Origin: Fimenecus sp045545735
GTDB taxonomy: Bacteria > Bacillota > Clostridia > Oscillospirales > Acutalibacteraceae
Assembly (NCBI GenBank): GCA_045545735.1
Contig: JAZQBM010000012.1
Coordinates: forward strand, 124,001-188,000
DNA length: 64,000 nt
Direction of reading: 5' to 3'
The notes beneath the pieces were generated by a model. That model worked only from the letters and a program-made list of their open reading frames with translations. It did no database searches and had not been told where the DNA came from. Position numbers and translations under genes: made by a program. Position 1 is the stretch's first letter; each line of letters opens with the position of its first letter. Below are positions 15,679-25,216 of the stretch, piece by piece.

Positions 15679-18435
15679 ATGAAAAAGAAAATCCTTAATT
15701 ACTCAAAAATGATTTTGTCAATGGTGTTGGTGTTAACGTTGCTTGCGTCTTGCACACCAAAAACACCTGATACACCTGACACACAACCAAGTGAAATTGT
15801 AGTTGATAACACAAATGCGAATGTTGTGTCAGCATATAATAAAGAGGGTGCATACACGCTCAATATTGATGCAGGTGATGAAATTCACGATATCAGCGAC
15901 CTTCTGTTCGGTGCATTCTTTGAGGACATCAACTTTGCGGCAGACGGTGGACTTTATGCCGAAATGGTTGCAAATCGCTCATTTGAATTTACAGCACTTG
16001 CACAAGATGATGAACTTTATCGTTGGAATAGCGTAAATGATGCTACGATTTCAGTTGAACACAAAAAAGAACATTCACTCAACGAAAATAATCCTAACTA
16101 TCTTGTTATTCAAGGCAAATCACTTGAAAAGACAGGTGTTGAAAACCGTGGTTTCCTTGACGGAATGAGCATTGTTGAGGGGAAAAATTATAACGCATCT
16201 TTCTATGCAAAAGGCACATATAACGGAAAAATCTATGTAAACCTTGCAGTTGACGGTAAAGTTGTGGCAACTGATTATGTTGAAGACATTACATCTGCAT
16301 GGAAAAAATACACATTTACACTTGCTCCTGACGTAACTGCAAATAAGGGTGTAACTTTGCAGGTTCTTACCGAGGGCGGTGAAGTGTATCTTGATATGAT
16401 TTCGCTTTTCCCTGAAGATACATATAAAAACAGACAAAACGGACTTCGTGCTGATATGTGCCAACTTTTAGAAGATTTACAACCTAAATTCTTGCGTTTC
16501 CCCGGCGGTTGTGTAATTGAAGGCTATGATATAAATTCAGCATATAATTGGAAAGATTCTATCGGCGTAGGCAGTGACGGACTTCCACTTTCATTCAATG
16601 GCAAATACGGTGACGTTGCGGCTCGTAGTCAAGGTGTAAGCATTTGGACTAACTTCGATATTACTGATGACTTGTTCCCAAGTTTCTTCTCATACGGTTT
16701 AGGATTTTATGAATATTTCCAACTTGCAGAAGATATTGGTGCTATCGGTGTTCCCGTTCTTAATTGCGGACTTTACTGTCAGGCTCGTGGCAAAGGCCCT
16801 GTTGATATGGAAAGTGACGAGTTCAAACAGTATGTTCAAGATATGCACGATTTAGTTGAATTCTGTCGCGGTGGTGTAAACACAACTTGGGGTAAGGTGC
16901 GTGCATCATTGGGACATCCCGAACCATTTGAACTTAAATATATCTGCATCGGTAACGAAAACTGGGGACAGGACTATTTTGTAAGATATTCTGCATTCCT
17001 TGATTCGTTTAACAAAGCAAAAGCAGAAAACCCCGAACTTTATGAGGGACTTGAACTGATTTATTCATCAGGTGTTGATGACGGTACAAGCGGTGCTGAT
17101 TACCTTGCATCTTATGAGTACGCACAGAATGAACTCAACAAAATGAATTCAACAAATGCTCTTGATTTTGCAGGTGCTACTGACCATCATTATTATAACG
17201 ACCCACAATGGTTCTATGAAAATGCAGATTACTACGATGAAAAGAATTACACAAGAACAGTTGATACAATGACCGACACTAAATACGGCGGTGCAATCAA
17301 TGTGTTTGTTGGTGAGTACGCATCTTGGAGTAATACTCTCAATTCTGCACTTTCAGAGGCTGCATATATGACAGGCCTTGAAAGAAACGGCGATATTGTT
17401 ACAATGGCGGCTTATGCACCACTTTTCAGTAGCGTAACTGCTCGTCATTGGTCACCAAACCTTATCTGGTTTAACAATAGCAGTTCAATGGGTTCAATCA
17501 ACTATTATGTTCAGAAATTGTTCTCATTAAATCAAGGTTCAGCAGTGCTCAACCACACATTTGATGGTGCAAAGGTCACACAGAATAACCTTAAAGGTGC
17601 AGTAGGCGTTGGTACTTGGTATACATCTGCGAAATTTGATAATGTAGTTGTTAAAGACCTTACAACAGGTGAAATCCTTGCAGAAGACACATTCAATATG
17701 TTCTCAAAATCTGATTGGGATTTTGCAACTGACGGTAAGTGGAAAATCAAAAAAGGTGCACTTGTGAATACAACAACTGATATGGCTTATAGTGACCAGG
17801 GTAGCGTTGCATATTTCGGTGACAAATCTTGGGAAAACTACACTTATACAGTAGAAGCAACAAAGCTTGAAGGTAGCGAAGGTTTTCTTATTCCATTTGC
17901 AGTTCAGGGTACTGATAACAATATTTTCTGGAATATAGGCGGTTGGGGAAATACACTTTCTTGTCTTCAGCAGATGGAAAACAATGTAAAGACTGGTCAG
18001 ATTACCGGTACAGTTAAGAATTTTGTAGTTGAAACAGGAAAGACCTATAAAATCGAAATTGAGGTAAACGGCTCTCGTGTTAAGGGGTATATTGACGGTG
18101 AACTTTATATTGACCACAATTTCGGCTCAGAGGCTGAAGCAAAGGCTTATACCGTAGTAAGCAATGACGACAACGGTGATGTTATTATCAAACTTGTAAA
18201 CGTTACAGAAAAGGCAAGCACAGTTGCAGTTAAGATTGATAATGCAAATATTGCTGATGAAGGTGTCATCAATCAGGTGGCAGGCAACTCGCTTACAAAT
18301 GATAACATTTTCGGTGCAGACCCGAATACACACATTACAATGGATGAGTTTACACTTAAAGGATTCGGGAATGAATTCAACTACACAATGCCTGCATATT
18401 CAGTAACATCAATTCGTTTGAAAACAGCAGAATAA
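15679..18435 (+). CDS. Alpha-L-arabinofuranosidase, GH51, surface lipoprotein
   Basis: A 918-residue lipoprotein: signal peptide with lipobox LLASC (Cys25), then a Thr/Pro-rich tether. A carbohydrate-binding-like beta-sandwich (about 110-245) precedes the GH51 barrel, which starts at LRADMCQLLEDLQPKFLRFPG. The acid/base is Glu427 in IGNENWG and the nucleophile is Glu546 in VGEYASW. The C-terminal GH51 beta domain is interrupted by an extra sandwich (about 640-815, with FDNVVVKDLTTGEILAEDTF and YTVEATKLEG), similar to concanavalin-like DUF1080/LamG modules; the GH51 fold resumes and ends in NYTMPAYSVTSIRLK. It should trim L-arabinose from arabinan or arabinoxylan at the cell surface. RBS AAGGGGAAAG precedes the ATG. 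Confidence 0.93.
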   Translation: MKKKILNYSKMILSMVLVLTLLASCTPKTPDTPDTQPSEIVVDNTNANVVSAYNKEGAYTLNIDAGDEIHDISDLLFGAFFEDINFAADGGLYAEMVANRSFEFTALAQDDELYRWNSVNDATISVEHKKEHSLNENNPNYLVIQGKSLEKTGVENRGFLDGMSIVEGKNYNASFYAKGTYNGKIYVNLAVDGKVVATDYVEDITSAWKKYTFTLAPDVTANKGVTLQVLTEGGEVYLDMISLFPEDTYKNRQNGLRADMCQLLEDLQPKFLRFPGGCVIEGYDINSAYNWKDSIGVGSDGLPLSFNGKYGDVAARSQGVSIWTNFDITDDLFPSFFSYGLGFYEYFQLAEDIGAIGVPVLNCGLYCQARGKGPVDMESDEFKQYVQDMHDLVEFCRGGVNTTWGKVRASLGHPEPFELKYICIGNENWGQDYFVRYSAFLDSFNKAKAENPELYEGLELIYSSGVDDGTSGADYLASYEYAQNELNKMNSTNALDFAGATDHHYYNDPQWFYENADYYDEKNYTRTVDTMTDTKYGGAINVFVGEYASWSNTLNSALSEAAYMTGLERNGDIVTMAAYAPLFSSVTARHWSPNLIWFNNSSSMGSINYYVQKLFSLNQGSAVLNHTFDGAKVTQNNLKGAVGVGTWYTSAKFDNVVVKDLTTGEILAEDTFNMFSKSDWDFATDGKWKIKKGALVNTTTDMAYSDQGSVAYFGDKSWENYTYTVEATKLEGSEGFLIPFAVQGTDNNIFWNIGGWGNTLSCLQQMENNVKTGQITGTVKNFVVETGKTYKIEIEVNGSRVKGYIDGELYIDHNFGSEAEAKAYTVVSNDDNGDVIIKLVNVTEKASTVAVKIDNANIADEGVINQVAGNSLTNDNIFGADPNTHITMDEFTLKGFGNEFNYTMPAYSVTSIRLKTAE

Positions 18436-18438
18436 CAT

Positions 18439-18472
18439 AAAAAGAGTACGGAATTTTCCGTACTCTTTTTTT
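18439..18472. terminator. Bidirectional terminator between GH51 and GH89 genes
   Basis: A 15-bp perfect stem with core GAGTACGGAA / TTCCGTACTC, A tract on the left and T tract on the right, serves both convergent genes. Confidence 0.9.
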
Positions 18473-20978
18473 AATCCAATATTTGTTTTCCTAGCGCTTT
18501 CAGACTATCTTCACGAACTTTTTTGGTGTAGTGTGTATCTTGGAGTACCCAATCCCATTCAACCTTAAACCAGTCAATTTCTTGTGGCTTTCCGCCGTCC
18601 ATTTCAATTTTAACTTGCTCAACGAGTTTTTCCCATCTCATTTTATAGAATGAGCTTATAAGGTCACCCATTTGTCTGTGAGCATAATCGTGAAGATTAC
18701 CTTTGTCAGCTAACAATCTGCAATACCAAGTGGTAATAAGTGCTTTCGCATTAAACATATATAACTCTTTTGTAAAATCGTCGAGTTTTTCTGTATATTC
18801 GCATACAGGCTCAATATATGAACTGAATGAGAAATCTTTGCAGTTAAGTAAAACTCTGTCAAGCATATCTGCAAAGTCAAGCATCTGTTTACTGTAATCC
18901 ATAAACGCAAAGTAGTCTTTTGATTTGTATGCTGATACAGTCTTTTTCGCAAGTCTTGAAAGTTTGTTGGCGAGGGATTGTCTTAATAAATCAACTGCAT
19001 CATAAATGTAACATTCATTGTCTTTGAATTTGTCATAATCTGCAAGGAAAAGTTTAACAGCCTCGTCGAAATCGTCTTTTGAATATGGAAGTTTCACAAC
19101 ACCGCGTGCCGTAAACATTTTAGTTTCAGGGTCAAGTGGTCTGCGACAGAATATAGTTTCTGTTGCACCAAAACTTAATGCACCCGTATCGTTACCATAA
19201 GCGGTTTTGAGAAGTATTTCCATAGCTTTGTTTATATTCTCATTTTCTTTACCGTAACGGCGAACAGCATATTTCTGCACCCAATCATTTACGTCATCAA
19301 CATTTTCCCATACACAAGAGAAGAATAAATCAGTAACAATAGGATTTACGTTTACACTTTCAGCAGTTAAGGCAAGTCCCTTGAAATTTGAACGACTTGA
19401 AGTTTCTTTAATATCTTTGGCAAGTGAGGGCAAGTCACCAAAAAGTCCGTTGCGTCCGCCAAAGTTGTTAAGAAGTCCGAAAAGTACATTGTTGTACTTC
19501 GCAAGACGCGACATATTGTTAGCATTGTGATTGATTTTTTCAGCATTCAAATCAAGTAAGAGCATATGCTCATCTCTGTAAGGCTTAACAGATTTTGTAA
19601 AAAGGGGAGTAGGGTTCATAGCCCAGCATTGAACAACCCATACGGCTTTTTTGTCAAACTGGAGCATACTTTCCATTACATTTCCGAAACTTTCTTTTGC
19701 ACTTTTCTTGTTAAGTTTACCACCCTCGTGACAAACGTCACCTGCATAGAAATGAGTAATATCACCAAAAACTTCTTTTTGACATTCATAGAAAAGTTTT
19801 GCGTATTTTATATAATGAACGCTGTCGGGACTAACAATCAAAGGTCTTTCAATACCTTTCCATTTGCCCTGTTCAATTACGGGTACTTCGCGGTCTTTTT
19901 TCTGTATATCTCTAGGCACAATGCCTGTGTATGCCTGTAAAACTACGTCCATACCAAGTACTTGCATTCTCCTGTGATTTTCACGGGCTAATTCACACTT
20001 TTCATAGAAGAAATCGTCGTGGATTGGACCACCAATAGAACAGATATTGCTCATATAGAACCAAGCATAATATGCGGGACCAACCAAGAAATTCTTGATT
20101 TCTCGATGACGGTATCCAAGTTTAGTTAAAAATCTTCTGTAAACTTCTTCCATACCGAGTATATCAAGTACTAAATTTACACCATTCATAGCAAGAAAAT
20201 CAATTTCCTTCTGCCATTCGTCTTTGCCCCAGAATGCCATTGAATATGAGTGTGTGCAGTAGTTGTAGGCATAACGGTATTTACAATCAGTTTTACGGTC
20301 GATTTTGCCGTTTACTTGCGGAAGATTGTGCGGTAAATTCACTTGCTTGCCAAAGCGTGATACGTGACAGTTGCACACTTCTTTAAGATAACAGTTGAAA
20401 GCAGATGCAAGTCCACCACCGCTGTTAGAGGTGAGAATAATCTTGCCACGCAAACTTGCAACTGAAAAATAGTCGTCTTTTAGTCTTCTGTCAAGTCGCA
20501 AATCAAACTGCTCTATGTATGTTTCGCCTATGGTTCTGCCAATAATACCTTTGACATCATCTAAAATTTCGTCATCAGTAACAGGTTTTGCAAATGCGGT
20601 TTTTTCAAATATTTCAGGCTCGCGGAATATCGTCTTTTTAGCAGGGAATGAGCAATCCTCACCAAGCACCTCAATATTGTTGATTGTAGGTCTTACACCG
20701 CTGTAGTATTTAATGAAAATTCTGATAAATCTTGCAATTTTTGGGCTTTTGCCTTTTTTATAAAAATTAACGCCATCAAGGCTTGACAAAACTGTAAAAT
20801 TCACTTCAGTATTTTCGGGAAATACTACAATAACATCATGCACACTCATATTTTTCGGGAATGCTAAATCGAGAAAACATGGGTATGTGTCATATGAAAA
20901 CATAGGTATTGAATTTTTGTCAGCTTCACCGCTGGCGTTGAGTATTTCGTAGCTTAAAAGTTCCAAATGTATCACCAA
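18471..20978 (-). CDS. Alpha-N-acetylglucosaminidase, GH89 (NAGLU family)
   Basis: A protein of up to 835 residues that removes terminal alpha-linked GlcNAc. An N-terminal discoidin-like segment (about 5-108, ending RPTINNIEVLGE) precedes the GH89 domains. NAGLU hallmarks are the RYAYNYCTHSYSMAFWGKDE block (235-254), MNGVNLVLDILGMEEVYRRF, the acid/base candidate Glu418 in FYAGDVCHEGG, LLNNFGGRNGLFG (502-514) and the nucleophile candidate Glu540 in LALTAES. No signal peptide is present, unlike secreted CpGH89. The start is uncertain: TTG 20978, GTG 20975 or TTG 20966 are possible and none has a strong RBS. In gut bacteria the substrate may be gastric-type mucin O-glycan or heparan fragments; a cytoplasmic enzyme would need imported oligosaccharide. 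Confidence 0.9.
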   Translation of the reverse strand: MVIHLELLSYEILNASGEADKNSIPMFSYDTYPCFLDLAFPKNMSVHDVIVVFPENTEVNFTVLSSLDGVNFYKKGKSPKIARFIRIFIKYYSGVRPTINNIEVLGEDCSFPAKKTIFREPEIFEKTAFAKPVTDDEILDDVKGIIGRTIGETYIEQFDLRLDRRLKDDYFSVASLRGKIILTSNSGGGLASAFNCYLKEVCNCHVSRFGKQVNLPHNLPQVNGKIDRKTDCKYRYAYNYCTHSYSMAFWGKDEWQKEIDFLAMNGVNLVLDILGMEEVYRRFLTKLGYRHREIKNFLVGPAYYAWFYMSNICSIGGPIHDDFFYEKCELARENHRRMQVLGMDVVLQAYTGIVPRDIQKKDREVPVIEQGKWKGIERPLIVSPDSVHYIKYAKLFYECQKEVFGDITHFYAGDVCHEGGKLNKKSAKESFGNVMESMLQFDKKAVWVVQCWAMNPTPLFTKSVKPYRDEHMLLLDLNAEKINHNANNMSRLAKYNNVLFGLLNNFGGRNGLFGDLPSLAKDIKETSSRSNFKGLALTAESVNVNPIVTDLFFSCVWENVDDVNDWVQKYAVRRYGKENENINKAMEILLKTAYGNDTGALSFGATETIFCRRPLDPETKMFTARGVVKLPYSKDDFDEAVKLFLADYDKFKDNECYIYDAVDLLRQSLANKLSRLAKKTVSAYKSKDYFAFMDYSKQMLDFADMLDRVLLNCKDFSFSSYIEPVCEYTEKLDDFTKELYMFNAKALITTWYCRLLADKGNLHDYAHRQMGDLISSFYKMRWEKLVEQVKIEMDGGKPQEIDWFKVEWDWVLQDTHYTKKVREDSLKALGKQILD

Positions 20979-21105
20979 AAAATAAAATATATAAATAACA
21001 TATAAAATATATCACAAAAAACACCAAAAGTCTATCAATAAAACAGACTATTTTTGTTGATAAACAAACAAAATTAAAATCCGTTAAAAATTTGTCATAA
21101 AACTA

Positions 21106-21134
21106 TTGAAAATAAATTCCATTTTTGATACAAT
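21106..21134 (+). promoter_or_regulatory. Promoter of ppdK
   Basis: TTGAAA (21106-21111), 17 bp, TACAAT (21129-21134); a leader of about 70 nt follows. It lies in a 231-bp AT-rich gap (20979-21209) that is otherwise without a gene. Confidence 0.7.
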
Positions 21135-21209
21135 TTATAAGGTTAAGTGTGTCAGTGCGTATTGGCATATTTAAGTTAAATTTGTTAATAATTTTTTGGA
21201 GGTATAAAA

Positions 21210-23840
21210 ATGAGCAAAAAGTTTGTTTACCTTTTCAAAGAGGGTAACGCTTCAATGCGTGAACTCCTCGGTGGTAAAGGCGCTAACCTTGCAGAGATGA
21301 CAAGTCTCGGTCTCCCAGTTCCTCAGGGCTTCACAGTTACAACAGAAGCTTGTACACAGTACTATGAGGATGGCAGAAAAATCAATGACGACATTCAGGC
21401 AGAAATCATGGAGTACATCGATAAGATGGAAGAAATCACTGGCAAAAAGTTCGGTGATAAAGAAAATCCACTCCTTGTTTCAGTTCGTTCAGGTGCTCGT
21501 GCATCAATGCCTGGTATGATGGACACAATCCTCAACCTTGGTCTTAACGAAGAAGTTGTTGAAGTTATGGCTGCAAAGTCAGGCAACGCTCGTTGGGCAT
21601 ATGACTGCTACAGAAGATTCATTCAGATGTATTCTGACGTTGTTATGGAAGTTGGTAAGAAATACTTCGAACAGCTTATCGACGAAATGAAAGAGGACAG
21701 AGGCGTAACTCAGGACGTTGAGCTTACAGCTGAAGACCTTAAAGAACTTGCAGGTCAGTTCAAAGCTGAATACAAAGCAAAAATCGGTAAAGACTTCCCA
21801 TCAGACCCAAAAGAACAGCTTATGGGTGCTGTTGAAGCAGTTTTCCGTTCATGGGACAACCCACGTGCAAACGTTTACCGTCGTGATAACGATATTCCAT
21901 ATTCATGGGGTACAGCTGTTAACGTTCAGATGATGGCTTTCGGTAACATGGGTGACGATTGCGGTACAGGTGTTGCATTTACTCGTGACCCTGCTACAGG
22001 TGAAAAAGGCCTTATGGGTGAATTCCTTGTAAACGCACAGGGCGAAGACGTTGTTGCTGGTGTTAGAACTCCAATGCCAATCGCACAGATGGCTGAAAAG
22101 TTCCCAGAAGCATATGCTGAATTCGTTAAAGTTTGTGCTACTCTTGAAGACCACTACAGAGATATGCAGGATATGGAATTTACAGTTGAAGCTGGTAAAC
22201 TCTATATGCCCCAGACAAGAAATGGTAAGAGAACAGCTAAGGCAGCTCTTAAGATTGCTTGCGACCTCGTTGACGAAGGTATGATTGACGAGAAGAAAGC
22301 AGTTGCTATGATTGACCCAAGAAACCTTGATACACTTCTCCACCCACAGTTTGACGCTAAAGTTCTTAAGACTGCAGTTCCTGCAGGTAAAGGTCTTGGT
22401 GCATCTCCTGGTGCTGCTTGCGGTAAAGTTGTATTCACAGCTGAAGACGCAGTTGCTTGGAACGAAAAAGGTGAAAAGGTTGTTCTTGTTCGTCTTGAAA
22501 CATCACCTGAAGATATTACAGGTATGAAAGCATCTCAGGGTATCCTCACAGTTCGTGGCGGTATGACATCTCACGCAGCTGTTGTTGCTCGTGGTATGGG
22601 TACTTGCTGTGTATCTGGTTGCGGCGAAATCAAGATGGATGAAGAAAACAAGAAGTTTGAACTTGCTGGTAAAGTTTACCACGAAGGTGACTATATCTCA
22701 ATCGACGGTTCAACAGGTAACATCTATGATGGTATCATCCCAACAGTTGACGCTGAAATCGCAGGCGAATTCGGCAGAATTATGGCTTGGGCTGACAAAT
22801 ACAGAACTCTTAAAGTTCGTACAAATGCTGACACTCCTGCTGACGCTAAGAAAGCTCGTGAACTCGGTGCTGAAGGTATCGGTCTTTGCCGTACAGAGCA
22901 TATGTTCTTTGAAGCTGACAGAATCGCAGCATTCCGTGAAATGATTTGTGCTGATACAGTTGAAGAAAGAGAAGCAGCTCTTGAAAAGATTCTTCCTTAT
23001 CAGCAGGGCGACTTCGAAGCTCTCTATGAAGCTCTTGAAGGTAACCCAGTTACAATCCGTTTCCTTGACCCACCTCTTCACGAGTTCGTTCCTACAGAAG
23101 AAGCTGACATCAAGCTCCTTGCTGACGCACAGGGCAAATCAGTTGAAGACATTAAGGCAATTATCGCATCTCTCCATGAGTTCAACCCAATGATGGGTCA
23201 CCGTGGTTGCCGTCTTGCAGTAACATATCCTGAAATCGCAGCAATGCAGACAAAGGCTGTTATCCGTGCAGCAATCAACGTTAAGAAAGCTCATGCAGAT
23301 TGGAACCTTGTTCCTGAAATTATGATTCCTCTTGTAGGCGACATTAAAGAACTTAAGTTCGTTAAGAAAGTTGTTGTTGAAACAGCTGACGCTGAAATCG
23401 CAGCAGCAGGTGTTGAACTCGCTTACGAAGTTGGTACAATGATTGAAATCCCAAGAGCTTGTATCACAGCTGACGAAATCGCTAAAGAAGCTGACTTCTT
23501 CTGCTTCGGTACAAACGACCTTACTCAGATGACATACGGCTTCAGCCGTGATGACGCTGGCAAGTTCCTTACAGCTTACTATGATAGCAAGATTTTCGAA
23601 AACGACCCATTTGCAAAGCTTGACCAGAACGGCGTTGGTGCTCTTATGGAAATGGCAGTTGCTAAGGGTAAGGCAAGCGGCAAGAACCTTCACTACGGTA
23701 TCTGTGGTGAACACGGCGGCGACCCTGTTTCAGTTGAATTCTGCCACAAGATTGGCCTCAACTATGTATCTTGCTCACCATTCCGTGTTCCGATTGCTCG
23801 TCTCGCAGCAGCTCAGGCAGCAATCGCTGATATGAAATAA
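21210..23840 (+). CDS. ppdK: Pyruvate, phosphate dikinase
   Basis: An 876-residue PPDK interconverting PEP, AMP and pyrophosphate with pyruvate, ATP and phosphate; in anaerobes it serves glycolysis or gluconeogenesis with PPi economy. The N-terminal ATP-grasp domain begins KGANLAEMTSLGLPVPQGFT. The swivelling phosphohistidine is His455 in GGMTSHAAVVARGMG, the same number as in Clostridium symbiosum. The C-terminal PEP barrel ends with the catalytic Cys832 in GICGEHGGDP. Length is typical (about 874). It has a perfect GGAGGT RBS and codon use richer in C-ending codons (AAC, TTC, GAC) than its neighbours, a sign of very high expression. It is monocistronic. Confidence 0.97.
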   Translation: MSKKFVYLFKEGNASMRELLGGKGANLAEMTSLGLPVPQGFTVTTEACTQYYEDGRKINDDIQAEIMEYIDKMEEITGKKFGDKENPLLVSVRSGARASMPGMMDTILNLGLNEEVVEVMAAKSGNARWAYDCYRRFIQMYSDVVMEVGKKYFEQLIDEMKEDRGVTQDVELTAEDLKELAGQFKAEYKAKIGKDFPSDPKEQLMGAVEAVFRSWDNPRANVYRRDNDIPYSWGTAVNVQMMAFGNMGDDCGTGVAFTRDPATGEKGLMGEFLVNAQGEDVVAGVRTPMPIAQMAEKFPEAYAEFVKVCATLEDHYRDMQDMEFTVEAGKLYMPQTRNGKRTAKAALKIACDLVDEGMIDEKKAVAMIDPRNLDTLLHPQFDAKVLKTAVPAGKGLGASPGAACGKVVFTAEDAVAWNEKGEKVVLVRLETSPEDITGMKASQGILTVRGGMTSHAAVVARGMGTCCVSGCGEIKMDEENKKFELAGKVYHEGDYISIDGSTGNIYDGIIPTVDAEIAGEFGRIMAWADKYRTLKVRTNADTPADAKKARELGAEGIGLCRTEHMFFEADRIAAFREMICADTVEEREAALEKILPYQQGDFEALYEALEGNPVTIRFLDPPLHEFVPTEEADIKLLADAQGKSVEDIKAIIASLHEFNPMMGHRGCRLAVTYPEIAAMQTKAVIRAAINVKKAHADWNLVPEIMIPLVGDIKELKFVKKVVVETADAEIAAAGVELAYEVGTMIEIPRACITADEIAKEADFFCFGTNDLTQMTYGFSRDDAGKFLTAYYDSKIFENDPFAKLDQNGVGALMEMAVAKGKASGKNLHYGICGEHGGDPVSVEFCHKIGLNYVSCSPFRVPIARLAAAQAAIADMK

Positions 23841-23873
23841 TTTCATACGGAATAAAAACCAATAAATAAAATG

Positions 23874-23903
23874 TCCCCTTGGAGTAATCTAAGGGGATTT
23901 TTT
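23874..23903 (+). terminator. Terminator of ppdK
   Basis: TCCCCTT (23874-23880) pairs with AAGGGGA (23891-23897) around a 10-nt loop, followed by TTTTTT. Confidence 0.85.
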
Positions 23904-23905
23904 AA

Positions 23906-23934
23906 TTGACAAACTGTTTAGTCTGTCGTAATAT
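23906..23934 (+). promoter_or_regulatory. Promoter of the anchored unknown protein gene
   Basis: A perfect TTGACA (23906-23911) and TAATAT (23929-23934) at 17-bp spacing, directly after the ppdK terminator. Confidence 0.6.
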
Positions 23935-23975
23935 ATTTTTATAGGATTGGAATTTTACTCGAGAGGGGAATATTT

Positions 23976-24911
23976 ATGTCAAAAAAAGTTTTAACTCCTG
24001 AACAAGCCGAAATTAAGGCCATGAAAAAAGCAAATTCATCAAACAGATGGGTGAGTTTTTGGGCAATTCTTTTAGCAGTAGCAGTAGCATTTTTAGCATT
24101 CACAAACGGTAAGACAATGGGTGAAGAAAAGAATGCAGATAATACACCTGCATATGTTACTGATAATACGAACAATCAATCTAACAGTAACTCGCAAACA
24201 CCTAATTCTGATAATCAACAGAATGTTTCAAATGAAGTTGTAGCAACACCGGACACACAAAAACAGGAAACAGTAAACGCAGATGAAATTTCTGATAACC
24301 CTGCCGATTGGACTAAAGAACAAATCGTTTATATGTATAAACAGGCTGCTACAAAATCACACGATACTGCAGAGTCATCACAAACAATGGCAATGCACGA
24401 AATGGTTGTTAATGACGGCGACGGTGCACTTGGATTTTTCATTGATATTGTTAAACCTGTAATTGATTCAGTTATCGCAAAACAGGCAACTACATACGGC
24501 GGAATCACAGGTGGTTACCAAAAGCTTGTGGCATCCGATGTTGATACTGCAAAAGCATATAAAGACGGTAAATACACAGTTATTGAAATGCGTATGGTTG
24601 AACAGACTGATGGGCTCTATGGCGACCCGCAGGAAGGTACAGTAGGTCACGCAATCAACGTTCTTGGTAATGTTGCGACTGCAGTTGAACAGTTCCCACA
24701 ATTTGATATCAAATACAAAGAAGCAGATATTAAAATCCATTATGCAGACCCAATTGTTAAAGTTCGTATCAATGAAAACGGTATGATTGAAAAGGGCACA
24801 TGGAGTTATATGTCAAAAATTGATATTAAACACCTTGCAATCGGTTCAGTTATGGTTGATAAAGCCTATGCCGAAATTGAGTATGTAATCGTAGTCGGTG
24901 GCGGATTCTAA
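23976..24911 (+). CDS. Membrane-anchored extracellular protein of unknown function
   Basis: A 311-residue protein with a short Lys-rich cytosolic start, one membrane segment (about 27-45, VSFWAILLAVAVAFLAF), a low-complexity Asn/Ser/Gln/Thr linker (about 55-105) and an exported C-terminal domain of about 190 residues. That domain has TKEQIVYMYKQAATKSHD, the GALGFFIDIVKPVIDSVI helix and strands such as VRINENGMIEKGTW and YAEIEYVIVVGGGF. The pattern suggests a helical start and a sheet that ends the fold, but I know no family name. RBS AGAGGGGA precedes the ATG. It has its own promoter, and its terminator has been split by the insertion at 24938. Confidence 0.6.
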   Translation: MSKKVLTPEQAEIKAMKKANSSNRWVSFWAILLAVAVAFLAFTNGKTMGEEKNADNTPAYVTDNTNNQSNSNSQTPNSDNQQNVSNEVVATPDTQKQETVNADEISDNPADWTKEQIVYMYKQAATKSHDTAESSQTMAMHEMVVNDGDGALGFFIDIVKPVIDSVIAKQATTYGGITGGYQKLVASDVDTAKAYKDGKYTVIEMRMVEQTDGLYGDPQEGTVGHAINVLGNVATAVEQFPQFDIKYKEADIKIHYADPIVKVRINENGMIEKGTWSYMSKIDIKHLAIGSVMVDKAYAEIEYVIVVGGGF

Positions 24912-24937
24912 AATAAACAAAATCCCTTGTTGTATAA

Positions 24938-25216
24938 GGGCGACACTGCATAAGGAAGTTAAGGTTTTTATTGATTCTTTTCCGCTAAAACATCATGAAA
25001 AAATCCCGTAATACATACAGTATTGCGGGATTTTTGTCATTTCCTTTAAGCAAAAAATAATCTAATAAAAACTGCTTCGCACCTTAGAATATGATAGTTT
25101 GGATATAGAACAAGGCAAAAAGCACAGAAATCCTTTGTGGATTTCGAGCATTTTTAACGCAGTTATATGCCAAAATATCATATTATAAGGCTTAATTTCC
25201 TTATGCAGTGTTGCCC
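24938..25216. mobile_element. MITE-like non-autonomous insertion, 279 bp
   Basis: The ends are 26-bp terminal inverted repeats, left GGGCGACACTGCATAAGGAA... (24938-24963) and right 25191-25216, matching at 24 of 26 positions. Both sides are flanked by TAA (24935-24937 and 25217-25219), a likely 3-bp target duplication. No coding frame is present. Inside are a terminator-like hairpin (24999-25035) and a nested foldback (about 25086-25190) centred on GAAATCC-TTTGT-GGATTTC (25127-25145). Size, perfect ends and lack of a transposase fit a MITE moved in trans. A TNA target would suit some IS5-group elements, but the parent is unknown. It fills most of the 355-bp gap 24912-25266. Confidence 0.8.
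24999..25035 (+). terminator. Terminator-like hairpin carried inside the MITE
   Basis: A 16-bp stem (24999-25014 with 25020-25035, one T-G pair, core ATCCCG / CGGGAT) closes a 5-nt loop and ends in TTTTT. The flanking A and T tracts suit either direction. It may replace the terminator that the element destroyed. Confidence 0.7.

Noticed and set aside
23139..23714. A 191-codon open frame antisense to ppdK
   Set aside because: It lies fully inside the conserved ppdK reading frame, is Cys/Ser/Asn-rich in a way expected from reverse-complemented codons, and has no RBS or family motif.
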